The notes beneath the pieces were generated by a model that was not told the origin of the DNA, ran no database searches, and saw only the letters and a program-made list of their open reading frames with translations. From contig NZ_LT977070.1 in the NCBI RefSeq assembly GCF_900250075.1, forward strand, positions 2,894,894-2,958,893: a DNA stretch of 64,000 bases, written 5' to 3'. Source of the DNA: Cupriavidus taiwanensis. Its GTDB lineage: Bacteria > Pseudomonadota > Gammaproteobacteria > Burkholderiales > Burkholderiaceae. Within the stretch, counting starts at the first letter, position 1, and each line of letters starts with the position of its first letter. The position numbers were made by a program, and so were the translations under genes. Positions 9,827 through 21,336 of the stretch are shown piece after piece.

Positions 9827-11386
9827 ATGCAGCCAGCAGCCACACCGGCTACTTCCCGGCCACCATACCGGATCGGCAAGACCTTTGCGCGCGGGCTGGC
9901 CTGGTTCCGGCGCGACCTGCGCGCCACCGACCACGCGGCGCTGCATTATGCCCTGCGGCACTGCGCGCAGGTGTGGTGCGTGTTCGTATTCGACCGCGAC
10001 ATCCTCGACCCGCTGCTGGCGCGCGGGCTGCGGGCTGACCGGCGGGTCGAATTCATCCGTGAATCGCTGGTGGAACTCGCCGAGACACTGGCCGCGGCCG
10101 GCGGCGGCCTGATCGTGCTGCACGACCGCGCGCAGACCGCCATCCCGGCACTGGCGCGCGCCCTGGACGCCGAGGCGGTCTTCGCCAACCACGACTACGA
10201 GCCCGCCGCGAACGCCCGCGACGAAGCGGTGCGCCAGGCGCTGTCGGAACAGTCCTGCGCGCTCTTTACCTTCAAGGACCAGGCGGTGTTCGAGCGCGAC
10301 GAGATCCTGAACGGCCAGGGCAAGCCGTTCTCGGTGTTCACGCCGTACAAGAACGCCTGGCTCCGGAGCGTGGAGCCGTTCGACCTGCGCCCTTATCCCG
10401 TCGAACCGTACCTGCCGGCGCTGGCGCCGGTGCCCGCCGCGTACCGCCAGCCGGTGCCGACGCTCGCGCAGCTCGGCTTTGGTGCCAGCAACCTTGCCGA
10501 GATCGCGATGCCCACCGGCGCATCGGGTGCCAAGGCCTTGTTCGAGGAATTCAGCGGGCGCATGGGCGACTACGGCCGGCGGCGCGACTACCCTTCCCTG
10601 CGCGGCCCCAGCTACCTGTCGGTGCACCTGCGCTTCGGCACCATCTCGATCCGCACGCTGGCGCGCACGGCGCACGCCGTCATGCTGCGCGGCGGCGCCG
10701 ACAGCGCGGGCGCGGCGGTGTGGCTGTCGGAACTGATCTGGCGCGATTTCTACTTCATGGTCCTGCATCACCATCCGCGCGTCGCCGCCGGCGCGTCGTT
10801 CCAGCCAGCCTATGACGCCATCCGCTGGCAGGACGGCGACACCGGCGAGCGCTATTTCCGCGCCTGGCGCGACGCCGCCACGGGGTATCCGCTGATCGAC
10901 GCGGCGATGCTGCAGATCCGGCAAAGCGGCTATATGCACAACCGCCTGCGCATGGTCACGGCCAGCTTCCTGGTGAAGGACCTGGGCGTCGACTGGCGCC
11001 GCGGCGAGCAGTATTTTGCCGACCAGCTCAATGATTTCGACCTGGCCGCCAACAACGGCGGCTGGCAATGGGCCGCGTCCACCGGCTGCGATGCGCAGCC
11101 GTGGTTCCGCATCTTCAATCCGGTGACGCAGTCGCAGAAGTTCGATCCGCAGGGCCGCTTTATCCGCAAATATCTGCCGCAACTGGCGGCGTTGCCGGAC
11201 AAGTACCTGCACGCGCCGTGGACCGCCCCGGAAGCCGTGCTGGCCGAGGCCGGCGTGCGGCTGGGCGACAACTACCCGCGCCCGCTGGTGCAGCACGACG
11301 TGGCGCGCCAGCAAACGCTGCGGCGCTATGAAGTGGTGAAGCAGGTGGTGAAGCCGGAGGTGAAGGGCGCCGGCGCGGAGGACTGA
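9827..11386 (+). CDS. phrB: Deoxyribodipyrimidine photo-lyase
   Basis: Repairs cyclobutane pyrimidine dimers using blue light, FAD and an antenna chromophore. It has 519 residues. The N-terminal photolyase alpha/beta domain begins with LAWFRRDLRATDHAAL. The C-terminal FAD domain holds SVHLRFGTIS, SELIWRDFYF, GYMHNRLRM and NNGGWQWAASTGCDAQPWFRI split as NNGGWQWAA and DAQPWFRIFNP, all conserved in class I CPD photolyases. The ATG at 9827 follows an AGGCAAG-like ribosome site. The N-terminal 25 residues before the domain are a short extension. It is a single gene facing hemY. Confidence 0.95.
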   Translation: MQPAATPATSRPPYRIGKTFARGLAWFRRDLRATDHAALHYALRHCAQVWCVFVFDRDILDPLLARGLRADRRVEFIRESLVELAETLAAAGGGLIVLHDRAQTAIPALARALDAEAVFANHDYEPAANARDEAVRQALSEQSCALFTFKDQAVFERDEILNGQGKPFSVFTPYKNAWLRSVEPFDLRPYPVEPYLPALAPVPAAYRQPVPTLAQLGFGASNLAEIAMPTGASGAKALFEEFSGRMGDYGRRRDYPSLRGPSYLSVHLRFGTISIRTLARTAHAVMLRGGADSAGAAVWLSELIWRDFYFMVLHHHPRVAAGASFQPAYDAIRWQDGDTGERYFRAWRDAATGYPLIDAAMLQIRQSGYMHNRLRMVTASFLVKDLGVDWRRGEQYFADQLNDFDLAANNGGWQWAASTGCDAQPWFRIFNPVTQSQKFDPQGRFIRKYLPQLAALPDKYLHAPWTAPEAVLAEAGVRLGDNYPRPLVQHDVARQQTLRRYEVVKQVVKPEVKGAGAED

Positions 11387-11407
11387 ACGCGCCGGCCGCC
11401 GTGCCGC

Positions 11408-12598
11408 TCAGGCGGCCAGCATCGCGCTTTCGCGATAGTGGCGCTGCGCGTCTTCGAAGCGCTCGGTTTCCTCGAACAGCCGCGCCAGGGCCAGGTGCGT
11501 GCGCACGCGCAGGCGGCGCTGCTGATCGGGGTCGGCATACTTGAGCGCGCGCTCGAAGCTGGACTGCGCCTTGCCCCACAGCTTTTCGCCCAGGCACAGC
11601 ACGCCCAGCGTGTAGTACAGGTCGGCGTCGGCGGGATGCGCGGCCAGCCATTTCTCGGCCTGCTGGATCTGCGGCAGCGCATGGCCGGGCACGGCGCAAT
11701 CGGCATAGCGCAGCACCAGGCGGCTGTCCCAGTTGACCTTGAGCGCGTCTTCGATGATGCGGCGGGCTTCGTTCTGCCGCCCCAGCGCGGCGAAGTAGCG
11801 CGCCGCCGGTTCGGCGATGCGGGTGGCGCGGCGCTCGTCGGCGGACAGCGAGCGCCAGAATTCGGACAGCGCCTCGGCATCGTGGCGGCGCTCTTCCAGC
11901 ATGGCTTCGACGGCCATCTGCTTGAGCCGCAGCGCCAGCACCGGATGCAGGGCGTTGCGCTTCTCCAGCGAGCGCGCCAGGCGCAGCACCTCGGACCAGT
12001 TCTTCAGGTGCTGGTGCGCGCGCAGCGCGATGCGCTGCACATGGATCTGGCGCGCGCCCTGCGACTGCAGCTGGGCGATGGTTTCGAGCGCGCCGTCGGC
12101 ATCGCGGGCATCGACCAGCAGCTCGGCCATCGACACCAGCCGGGCCTGCTCGCGCTCGGGGTCGGTCACCTGCGCCATCCAGGCGTCGCGCCGCTCGGTT
12201 TCCTGCATGCGGTGCGCGGCGCGCGCGCCGATCAGCGCGGCGGTCTGGGCCTGGTCGTCCCATGACTGGGCTTCGCGCGCGGCGCGCTCGGCGCGGGCGA
12301 AACGGCCGGCGAACAGGTTTTCGATCGACTCGCGCAGCGCCGCCTGGGCCTTGCTCATGCGGCTGCGCTCGCGATAGGCGGCGGCGCGGCGCGGCATCTC
12401 GGCCAGATGGCGGATGGTGGACATCACCGTCCACACCACGAAGAAGATCAGCAGCAGCAGCGCCAGCGCCAGGTTCAGCGACAGCTCGACCCGGTACGGC
12501 GGATAGAACAGCACCACATTGCTGTGGTTGAACTGCGTGAACAGGGCCAGCCCGACGGCGCCGCCGAACAGGACCGCAACCCAGAACAGAAGGCGCAT
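11408..12598 (-). CDS. hemY: HemY-type inner membrane TPR protein of haem biosynthesis
   Basis: A 396-residue protein with two N-terminal membrane segments (about residues 3-22 and 41-60), the HemY_N region ending near MPRRAAAYRERSRMSKAQ, and TPR-like helical repeats through to the end (for example LYYTLGVLCLGEKLWGKAQSSFERAL). Proteobacterial HemY is encoded after hemCDX and is thought to help organise late haem synthesis. It is unrelated in sequence to the protoporphyrinogen oxidase also called HemY in Bacillus. It starts 4 bp after hemDX stops, so they are co-transcribed. Confidence 0.93.
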   Translation of the reverse strand: MRLLFWVAVLFGGAVGLALFTQFNHSNVVLFYPPYRVELSLNLALALLLLIFFVVWTVMSTIRHLAEMPRRAAAYRERSRMSKAQAALRESIENLFAGRFARAERAAREAQSWDDQAQTAALIGARAAHRMQETERRDAWMAQVTDPEREQARLVSMAELLVDARDADGALETIAQLQSQGARQIHVQRIALRAHQHLKNWSEVLRLARSLEKRNALHPVLALRLKQMAVEAMLEERRHDAEALSEFWRSLSADERRATRIAEPAARYFAALGRQNEARRIIEDALKVNWDSRLVLRYADCAVPGHALPQIQQAEKWLAAHPADADLYYTLGVLCLGEKLWGKAQSSFERALKYADPDQQRRLRVRTHLALARLFEETERFEDAQRHYRESAMLAA

Positions 12599-12602
12599 GG
12601 GC

Positions 12603-14762
12603 TTACTCCTTCTTCAGGGCTTGCAGCGCGCCCAGGCTTTCGGCCATGGTCGGCAGCTGCACCGTGACCGCGCCGGCCTGCGCCTGGCGCAGCAGCGTCA
12701 GCACACCCTGCACGCGGCGCGACTTGGTATCGAAATAGCGGCCGATCATCGCCTGCGCCGCGGCCAGGTCGTTGCGGAACACGGGTTCGTTGCGCGACAG
12801 CAGCGCCAGGCGCGCATTGAGCAGGCGCAGCTTGACGTTCTCGCGCAGGAACCAGCCCTGGTCGCCGGAGAGCAGCAGCGCCTCGGCATCGTCGACCTTG
12901 CGGATGCGGATCACCTGCGCCAGTTCTTCGCGCAGGTAGTCCCAGAAGCGGGTGAACCAGCCCGGGCCGGTGCCGCTGGCGGCGGCCGGCGCGCTGGCGC
13001 CCCGGGGACCATTACCACCGTTGGCGGCGGCGCCCTTGCGGGCATCGGCCTCGCTGCGCTCGAGCATGCGCTCGCTCGACAGCAGCGGCAGCGCATCGAC
13101 CTGGTTGATGGCTTCGTCCAGCTTGATCGCGGCGCCGGTCAGGTCGGTGTCGGGCACCGCCTTCATGCGCGCCACGTCGCGGGCGATGGCCCGGCGCAGC
13201 AGGTTGTATTGCGGCTTGTCGGCGCGCGCCAGGCGCGCGTCGGCGCTCTGCAGCGCGGCCAGCGCGACCTGCACGTTGCCGGTCAGCTGCAGCTGCTGAC
13301 CGGCGCTGGTCAGCAACTGCTGGATCTCGGCGATTTCCCAGTCGTCGCGATTACGCATCAGGTCCTGGTAGACCTGCTCCAGCGCCACCTGCTTGTCGCG
13401 GGTCTCGCCGACCTGGTTCTCCAGCGCGCCGACCTTGGCCTGCAGTTCCTTGACGGTGTCCTGCGCGTTGCGCGTCAGCACGCGCGACTCCTGCACCAGC
13501 GCGTCGTTGCTTTGCTGGCGGCGCGCCAGCTCGCCGGTCAGGTGGTCGACACGCTGCTGCAACCACCAGAAGCCGCCGGCGGTCGCCACCACCAGCACGG
13601 CGACCAGCGCCCATAGCGCGGCGGAGCGGCGCGCGGCGGGACGGGCAGCGCCGCCGTCGCCGGCGCCTTGCGGCGGCACCGCCTGCGCGGACTGCGCCGG
13701 GTGGACAGAGGCCGCGCCAGGCGGCGGCGTAGCGGAGGAGGACGTGGTTTCTTGCGTCACGCGTTCGACCTTCGTTGACATTGCAGGGACTGCGGCAGGT
13801 GCGCTGGCGGCCGGCGGCGTTGCTTCGACCGGCTTGGCGGCCGCGGGGGCGATCGGCGCTGGCAGGCTCGATGGCGCGGGCCCGGCAGGCGCAGGACCGG
13901 CATAAGCATCGGCCCACTGCAGGCACGCCGCCAGCAGGCCGGCATCGCCGGGCGCGGCACGCTGGATATGGGCGAAGCCCAGCGCCAGCGCCTGTTCGGC
14001 GATTCTCGCATGGGGCGCGATGCACTGCACCTGCCGCAGCGAAGCGTCTTCCTGGGGCGACAGATGCTGCCGTGCCAGCACGTCGAGGTTGCGCACCGCC
14101 TCGGAACTGGTTAGCAGCCAGGCATGCGGTGCGGCGCCGGGACGCAGGTTGTCGCGCACGGCCTGCCATTGCATCGCGGTCGGTTCGGGCAGCGTGCGCT
14201 GGTAGGCCTCGACGGCTTCGACGTGGGCGCCGGCCTCGCGCAGGCGGTCGCCGAGCCAGTCGCGTCCGCCGTTGCCGCGGATGATCAGCACCGGCTTGCC
14301 GGCCAGTGCGGCGGGATCGAGCTGCGCCCACAGCGCCTCGGAATCGAAACGCAGCGCCTCGGCATCGGGCACCGTATCGTCATGCCCCGCCCCGTTGCCG
14401 CTGGCGCCCGCGGGCGCGATCACGCGATACGCCGGTGCGGCGATGCCGCGCTCGGCCAGCGCGGCGACGCTGGCCGGGCCGACCACTGCCGCCGCGACCT
14501 GAGCCGGCCAGCGCGCCACGGCCGAGCCCTGCACACCGGCGAGCGCGTCCAGCGCAAAGGCAATGGCATTGGGGCTGACGAACACCACCAGCGCAAACGT
14601 GTCCAGCCGCGCCAGCGCCGCGCGCAGCGGCCCGTCGTCAGCGGCCGGGCCGATCGCCAGCAGCGGGAAGCTGAGTACATCCAGACCGGCGCCCTGCAGG
14701 GCCTCGGTCAGTTGCCGGGACTGCCCGGCGGGTCGTGTCACAACGACGGTCGGGCGGGGCAT
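12603..14762 (-). CDS. hemDX: Fused uroporphyrinogen-III synthase and HemX membrane protein
   Basis: One open frame of 719 residues. Residues 1 to about 280 are HemD (PTVVVTRPAGQSRQLTEAL start; VFVSPNAIAFAL; LLTSSEAVRNL), which cyclises hydroxymethylbilane to uroporphyrinogen III. A Pro/Ala-rich linker of about 100 residues follows. A single membrane segment lies near residues 381-403 (ALWALVAVLVVATAGGFWW). After it comes the HemX part, with a coiled coil (ELARRQQSNDALVQE) and a helical periplasmic domain. In enterobacteria these are two genes, hemD and hemX; the fusion tethers the enzyme to the membrane. It lies 9 bp after hemC and 4 bp before hemY. Confidence 0.93.
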   Translation of the reverse strand: MPRPTVVVTRPAGQSRQLTEALQGAGLDVLSFPLLAIGPAADDGPLRAALARLDTFALVVFVSPNAIAFALDALAGVQGSAVARWPAQVAAAVVGPASVAALAERGIAAPAYRVIAPAGASGNGAGHDDTVPDAEALRFDSEALWAQLDPAALAGKPVLIIRGNGGRDWLGDRLREAGAHVEAVEAYQRTLPEPTAMQWQAVRDNLRPGAAPHAWLLTSSEAVRNLDVLARQHLSPQEDASLRQVQCIAPHARIAEQALALGFAHIQRAAPGDAGLLAACLQWADAYAGPAPAGPAPSSLPAPIAPAAAKPVEATPPAASAPAAVPAMSTKVERVTQETTSSSATPPPGAASVHPAQSAQAVPPQGAGDGGAARPAARRSAALWALVAVLVVATAGGFWWLQQRVDHLTGELARRQQSNDALVQESRVLTRNAQDTVKELQAKVGALENQVGETRDKQVALEQVYQDLMRNRDDWEIAEIQQLLTSAGQQLQLTGNVQVALAALQSADARLARADKPQYNLLRRAIARDVARMKAVPDTDLTGAAIKLDEAINQVDALPLLSSERMLERSEADARKGAAANGGNGPRGASAPAAASGTGPGWFTRFWDYLREELAQVIRIRKVDDAEALLLSGDQGWFLRENVKLRLLNARLALLSRNEPVFRNDLAAAQAMIGRYFDTKSRRVQGVLTLLRQAQAGAVTVQLPTMAESLGALQALKKE

Positions 14763-14771
14763 CGGGCAGCC

Positions 14772-15782
14772 TCAGGCAGGAGATGGAGCAGCGGCGTCGC
14801 CTGAATCGGCCAGCGCGGCAAGGATCGACTCGGCGCCCTGCGCCAGCAGGTCGCCGGCGCAAGCCTGGCCCAGCGCTTCGGCGGCAGCCAGGTCGGCGGC
14901 GGGCCCCGCCGCCGCGGCGCGGATGGCACGGCTACCGTCGGGCAAGGCGACGAAGGCCTCCAGCCGCAGCTGGTCGCCGTCCCAGCGCGCGTGCGCCGCC
15001 AGCGGGACCTGGCAGGAGCCGCCCAGCCGGCGCGACACGGCGCGCTCGGCGGTCACGGCCAGCGCGGTCGGCTGGTGGTTCAGCGGCGCCAGCCACTCGG
15101 CCAGTTCCGGGCGGGTGGAAAGGGTCTCGATCCCAAGCGCGCCCTGCCCCGCGGCCGGCAGCGACGCCTCGGCCGGGATCAGCGCGCGGATGCGATCGCC
15201 CAGCCCGAGCCGCTTCAGGCCCGCGGCGGCCAGGATGATGGCGCCATATTCGCCGCGATCGAGCTTGCCGAGCCGCGTGTCGAGGTTGCCGCGCAGCGGC
15301 TTGATCACCAGGTGCGGGTAGCGGCTGCGCAGCGCGGCTTCGCGGCGCAGGCTGGAAGTGCCGACCACGGTACCGGGCGGCATCTCGTCCAGCGATGCAT
15401 AAGCCGACGACACCAGCGCGTCGCGCGGATCCTCGCGCTCCATCACCGCCGCCAGGGTGAAGCCCGGGGGCAGCTCCATCGGCACATCCTTGAGCGAATG
15501 CACCGCGAGGTCGGCCCGGCCTTCGTCCATCGCGAACTCCAGTTCTTTGACAAACAGACCCTTGCCGCCGACTTTCGACAGCGTACGGTCTAGAATCTGG
15601 TCTCCCCGGGTGGTCATGCCAAGAATGGACACGTCGCACGCGGGATAGTATTGTTGCAATGCAGCACGCACATGTTCTGCCTGCCACAGCGCCAGACGGC
15701 TCTCTCGGGAGGCAATGACGAGCTTTTGCGGAAGGTTGCGAGACACGACAGCGGTAGCGGAAGACGGGGTGGCGGACGACAT
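14772..15782 (-). CDS. hemC: Hydroxymethylbilane synthase (porphobilinogen deaminase)
   Basis: Polymerises four porphobilinogen units into hydroxymethylbilane. It has 336 residues, slightly long because of about 15 extra N-terminal and a few C-terminal residues. Key blocks are [44 protein letters not shown] and [19 protein letters not shown] near residue 257 carries the cysteine that binds the dipyrromethane cofactor. First gene of hemC-hemDX-hemY, divergent from ppc with only 74 bp between the two starts, so the promoters must be packed tightly. Confidence 0.96.
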   Translation of the reverse strand: MSSATPSSATAVVSRNLPQKLVIASRESRLALWQAEHVRAALQQYYPACDVSILGMTTRGDQILDRTLSKVGGKGLFVKELEFAMDEGRADLAVHSLKDVPMELPPGFTLAAVMEREDPRDALVSSAYASLDEMPPGTVVGTSSLRREAALRSRYPHLVIKPLRGNLDTRLGKLDRGEYGAIILAAAGLKRLGLGDRIRALIPAEASLPAAGQGALGIETLSTRPELAEWLAPLNHQPTALAVTAERAVSRRLGGSCQVPLAAHARWDGDQLRLEAFVALPDGSRAIRAAAAGPAADLAAAEALGQACAGDLLAQGAESILAALADSGDAAAPSPA

Positions 15783-15856
15783 GCGTCAATGGTAGCACGC
15801 GCCCCAATCGCCCCTCCGCACCATTAGATAAGCTTAGAGAAGCAAGAGGAGATTGC

Positions 15857-18898
<3,042 letters not shown>

Positions 18899-18912
18899 TT
18901 GTCCTTCTGGCT

Positions 18913-19075
18913 CCCCTCTCCCATTTATGGGAGAGGGGTCGGGGGAGAGGGCAGGCGCTCGCCAGCATGACGCCGCCCGGATCGCCACTACCGGCTCACT
19001 GTGAGATTTGAATCTCTGCAGTCCTGCCGCCACCTGCCCTCTCCCCCAGCCCCTCTCCCGCAAGCGGGAGAGGGG
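18913..19075. repeat. Paired palindromic repeats, family B (two inverted copies)
   Basis: The spacer between ppc and the ferritin-like gene holds two hairpins with 12-bp perfect stems and 2-nt loops. One is CCCCTCTCCCAT/ATGGGAGAGGGG at 18913-18938, the other CCCCTCTCCCGC/GCGGGAGAGGGG at 19050-19075. Between them the flanks GGGGGAGAGGGCAGG and CCTGCCCTCTCCCCC are inverted copies of each other, so the whole unit could fold as one larger structure. It probably also ends transcription of the convergent genes. A related single hairpin is at 46896-46920. Confidence 0.8.
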
Positions 19076-19105
19076 AGCAAACCCGCGGCAAGCTCAGACA
19101 ACCCC

Positions 19106-19717
19106 TCACCCCACAAACGCCCCCGGCACCGGATCTTCACCCAGCGCGTGCAGCAGCACCGCCCAGTGCATCGCCTCGTCGCCGAGGATGCTGCCCGCCG
19201 CGCGCGTCAGCTCGCGGTTGTAAAAGTTCGGCAGCACGCCCAGGTAGGCCGACGTGGCGCCCTTCTCGAGCCCGGCGGCAAAGCGCAGCACGTCGGCCTG
19301 CGTCTTCAGCTTGTCGGTCGGAAACTCATACGCCGACGCCTTCTTCGCCGTTACCGGCGTGCCGCCCAGCTTCGACACCGTCCCGGCCAGCACCTGCGCA
19401 TGGGCCTTGTGGTGGTCCTGGAACTTGACCGCGGTGGCCAGCACCGGCTTCTGCAGCAGGCCGCTTTCGGCGCCGGCCTGGTAGGCCGCGATCGCCTGGT
19501 ATTCCAGCCCCAGCGCGGTATTGAGGATATTGATGTCGTCCTTGGTGCTGCCCGATTGCGTCTGCGCCCACGCCGGCATCGATTCGCCGAGCGTGATGAC
19601 GGCCAGCGAGCCCAGCGCGAACAGGCCGGGCGCCTTGAGCAGCCCGCGCCGGCGCGCGTCCGGCGGCGTGATGAGGGTTCCGGTCTCGCGTGCGGGCTTT
19701 TGTGACATGCGGTCCAT
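19106..19717 (-). CDS. Exported ferritin-like domain protein
   Basis: A 203-residue protein. The N-terminus carries RRRGLLK followed by a hydrophobic stretch and AWAQ, a Tat-type export signal with cleavage near residue 51. The rest is a four-helix ferritin-like domain (Ferritin_2 / DUF4439-like). Candidate di-iron ligands are Glu in LGLEYQA, His in FQDHHKAHAQ, Glu in GLEKGA and Glu/His in GDEAMHW. The start at 19717 follows GGAG at suitable spacing. Its substrate and function are unknown; family members are found near ECF sigma genes, as here, where the sigma/anti-sigma pair is divergent. It may act in periplasmic oxidative stress or iron handling. Confidence 0.8.
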   Translation of the reverse strand: MDRMSQKPARETGTLITPPDARRRGLLKAPGLFALGSLAVITLGESMPAWAQTQSGSTKDDINILNTALGLEYQAIAAYQAGAESGLLQKPVLATAVKFQDHHKAHAQVLAGTVSKLGGTPVTAKKASAYEFPTDKLKTQADVLRFAAGLEKGATSAYLGVLPNFYNRELTRAAGSILGDEAMHWAVLLHALGEDPVPGAFVG

Positions 19718-19823
19718 GGTGTGCTCCGGTGAGGGATGACAACGTGGCGCCCCCGGGACGGGGTGCCTGGCTTGCGCCTGTCAGCATCTACGCAGGCCCC
19801 GCGCGTTTGGATGCAGCGCTACC

Positions 19824-19829
19824 TATAAT
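19824..19829 (+). promoter_or_regulatory. Candidate -10 element upstream of the ECF sigma gene
   Basis: A perfect TATAAT lies 33 bp before the GTG start of the sigma factor, unusual in such GC-rich DNA. No convincing -35 hexamer is present at 16-18 bp upstream, so the call is tentative. Confidence 0.35.
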
Positions 19830-19861
19830 CCGGCAAAGCTTGCTTGCAAGGAGCCGTCCCG

Positions 19862-20461
19862 GTGCCGCCCTCCCCGCAGCCGTCCTATGCCACGCCCGCC
19901 AGCCCCGACCGGCTGGAAGGACTGTTGCAGGCCGTGGCGGTGGGCGAGCGCCAGGCACTGCGCGCACTCTACGACCTCACCGCAACGAAACTGTTTGGCC
20001 TTGCGCTGCGTATTACCGGCAGGCGCGATTGGGCGGAGGATGTCGTGCAGGAAAGTTTTGTCAGCATCTGGCACCACGCCGGCGACTACCGGCCGCAGCT
20101 GGCCGCGCCGATGACGTGGATGACCGCGATCGTGCGCAACCGCGCGCTCGACTGCCTGCGCCGGGCGGCGGCGGCGCGCGTGCCGCAGACTGCCGAACTG
20201 GAGCAGGACCTGGCCGAATGGCTGGCCGACGACTCTGCCGGGCCCGCCGAACTTGCCGAAGCCAGCCAGCAGGCGCGCGCGCTCAACCGCTGCCTGCAGC
20301 GGCTGGAGCAGCCCCAGCGCCAGGCCATCATGCTGGCCTACCTGCAGGACCTGAGCCACGCCGAGCTGGCCGAGCGCCTGCGCGCGCCGCTGGGCACGGT
20401 CAAGTCCTGGATCCGGCGCGGGCTGGAGCGGCTGCGCAACTGCATGGAGGGCGCGGCATGA
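19862..20461 (+). CDS. ECF-type RNA polymerase sigma factor
   Basis: A 199-residue sigma-70 family protein with only regions 2 and 4. Region 2 spans RLEGLLQAVAVGERQALRAL to DWAEDVVQESFVSIW (DxxDVVQ core-binding motif), and region 4 has LEQPQRQAIMLAYLQDLSHAELAERL and LGTVKSWIRRGLERLR (helix-turn-helix). The frame is open to a TTG at 19844, but AAGGAG at 19848-19853 is placed 8 bp before GTG 19862, so I choose GTG. The stop overlaps the start of the anti-sigma gene by 4 bp. Probably releases when its partner is inactivated; target genes may include the divergent ferritin-like gene. Confidence 0.92.
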   Translation: MPPSPQPSYATPASPDRLEGLLQAVAVGERQALRALYDLTATKLFGLALRITGRRDWAEDVVQESFVSIWHHAGDYRPQLAAPMTWMTAIVRNRALDCLRRAAAARVPQTAELEQDLAEWLADDSAGPAELAEASQQARALNRCLQRLEQPQRQAIMLAYLQDLSHAELAERLRAPLGTVKSWIRRGLERLRNCMEGAA

Positions 20462-21204
20462 AGCTGGCCAGCCACCCCGACCTGCTCGACCGGATCGCAG
20501 CCCAGTACGCGCTGGGCGTGCTGCGCGGCGGCGCGCGCCGGCGCCTGGAGCGGCTGGCGCATGAAGAACCGGCGGTGCGCGCGGCGATCCACCGCTGGCA
20601 GGCGCGCCTTGCCGGCGTGGCCGAATTGCAGGCGGCGGCCGAGCCGGTAGACAAGGTCTGGTGCGGGATCGAGGAAAGGCTTGGCTGGAAGGCGGCCGAG
20701 GAGCGCAGTTCGCTCGCCGCACCCCGCGCCGCTGGGCCCGTCGCCGGCGGCTGGTGGCAGCGCCTGTGGACGGCGCCGGTGTTCTGGCGCGGCGCCACGG
20801 CGGCGATGGCGGTGGTGGCGGTGCTGGCCATCGGCATGCAGCTGGCAGGTCAGCGCGAGGCGGCTCCCGGCGAAGTCATCGCCGTGCTCAACGACGAGCG
20901 TGCGCGGCCGGCCATGCTGGTGTCATGGGACGCAGGGAGCGGCGATCTTGTGGTGCGGCGGCTGGATCACCTGAGACTGAGCGATCAGCAAGTATTGCAG
21001 CTGTGGGCGCTGCCGGAACGCGGCAAGCCACAGTCCCTGGGCCTGATCGGCCGTGTGCCCCAGGCGAGACTGGCCCTGGCGCAAGGGCCGGTAGCCGTGC
21101 CAGCGCTGGCCGTCAGCATCGAACCGGCCGGCGGCTCGCCCAGCGCCGACGGGCCCAGCGGCCCGGTGGTGTTCAAGGGGCCCGTGGTCCACAGCCGGCC
21201 CTGA
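20458..21204 (+). CDS. Anti-sigma factor, RskA-like, single-pass membrane protein
   Basis: A 248-residue protein coupled to the sigma gene by an ATGA overlap. The N-terminal cytoplasmic part (about residues 1-100) starts with DLLDRIAAQYALGVLRGGARRR, the sigma-binding pattern of RskA/RsbW-independent anti-sigma factors. One membrane segment lies near residues 115-135 (ATAAMAVVAVLAIGMQLAG). The periplasmic part (SWDAGSGDLVVRRLDHL, LQLWALPERGKPQSLG) matches the RskA C-terminal domain. There is no HxxxCxxC zinc motif, so it is not a ChrR/RsrA-type redox sensor. The signal is unknown. Confidence 0.87.
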   Translation: MKLASHPDLLDRIAAQYALGVLRGGARRRLERLAHEEPAVRAAIHRWQARLAGVAELQAAAEPVDKVWCGIEERLGWKAAEERSSLAAPRAAGPVAGGWWQRLWTAPVFWRGATAAMAVVAVLAIGMQLAGQREAAPGEVIAVLNDERARPAMLVSWDAGSGDLVVRRLDHLRLSDQQVLQLWALPERGKPQSLGLIGRVPQARLALAQGPVAVPALAVSIEPAGGSPSADGPSGPVVFKGPVVHSRP

Positions 21205-21252
21205 CCACCGCCCCGCCGTCGCGGCCGGCACCGCCAGCGCGCCGCCGGGCGA

Positions 21253-21258
21253 TATAAT
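21253..21258 (+). promoter_or_regulatory. Candidate -10 element upstream of argH
   Basis: TATAAT in a GC-rich spacer, 78 bp before the argH ATG. No clear -35 hexamer was seen. It is the only strong AT-rich hexamer in the 132 bp between the anti-sigma gene and argH. Confidence 0.35.
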
Positions 21259-21336
21259 CGCCGTTTCCCAAATTTTCGCGCCCGCCGCCGTCCGCACGCC
21301 GGCCGCCTGCCGCGCGAGCCACTGCAGCCGACGTCC

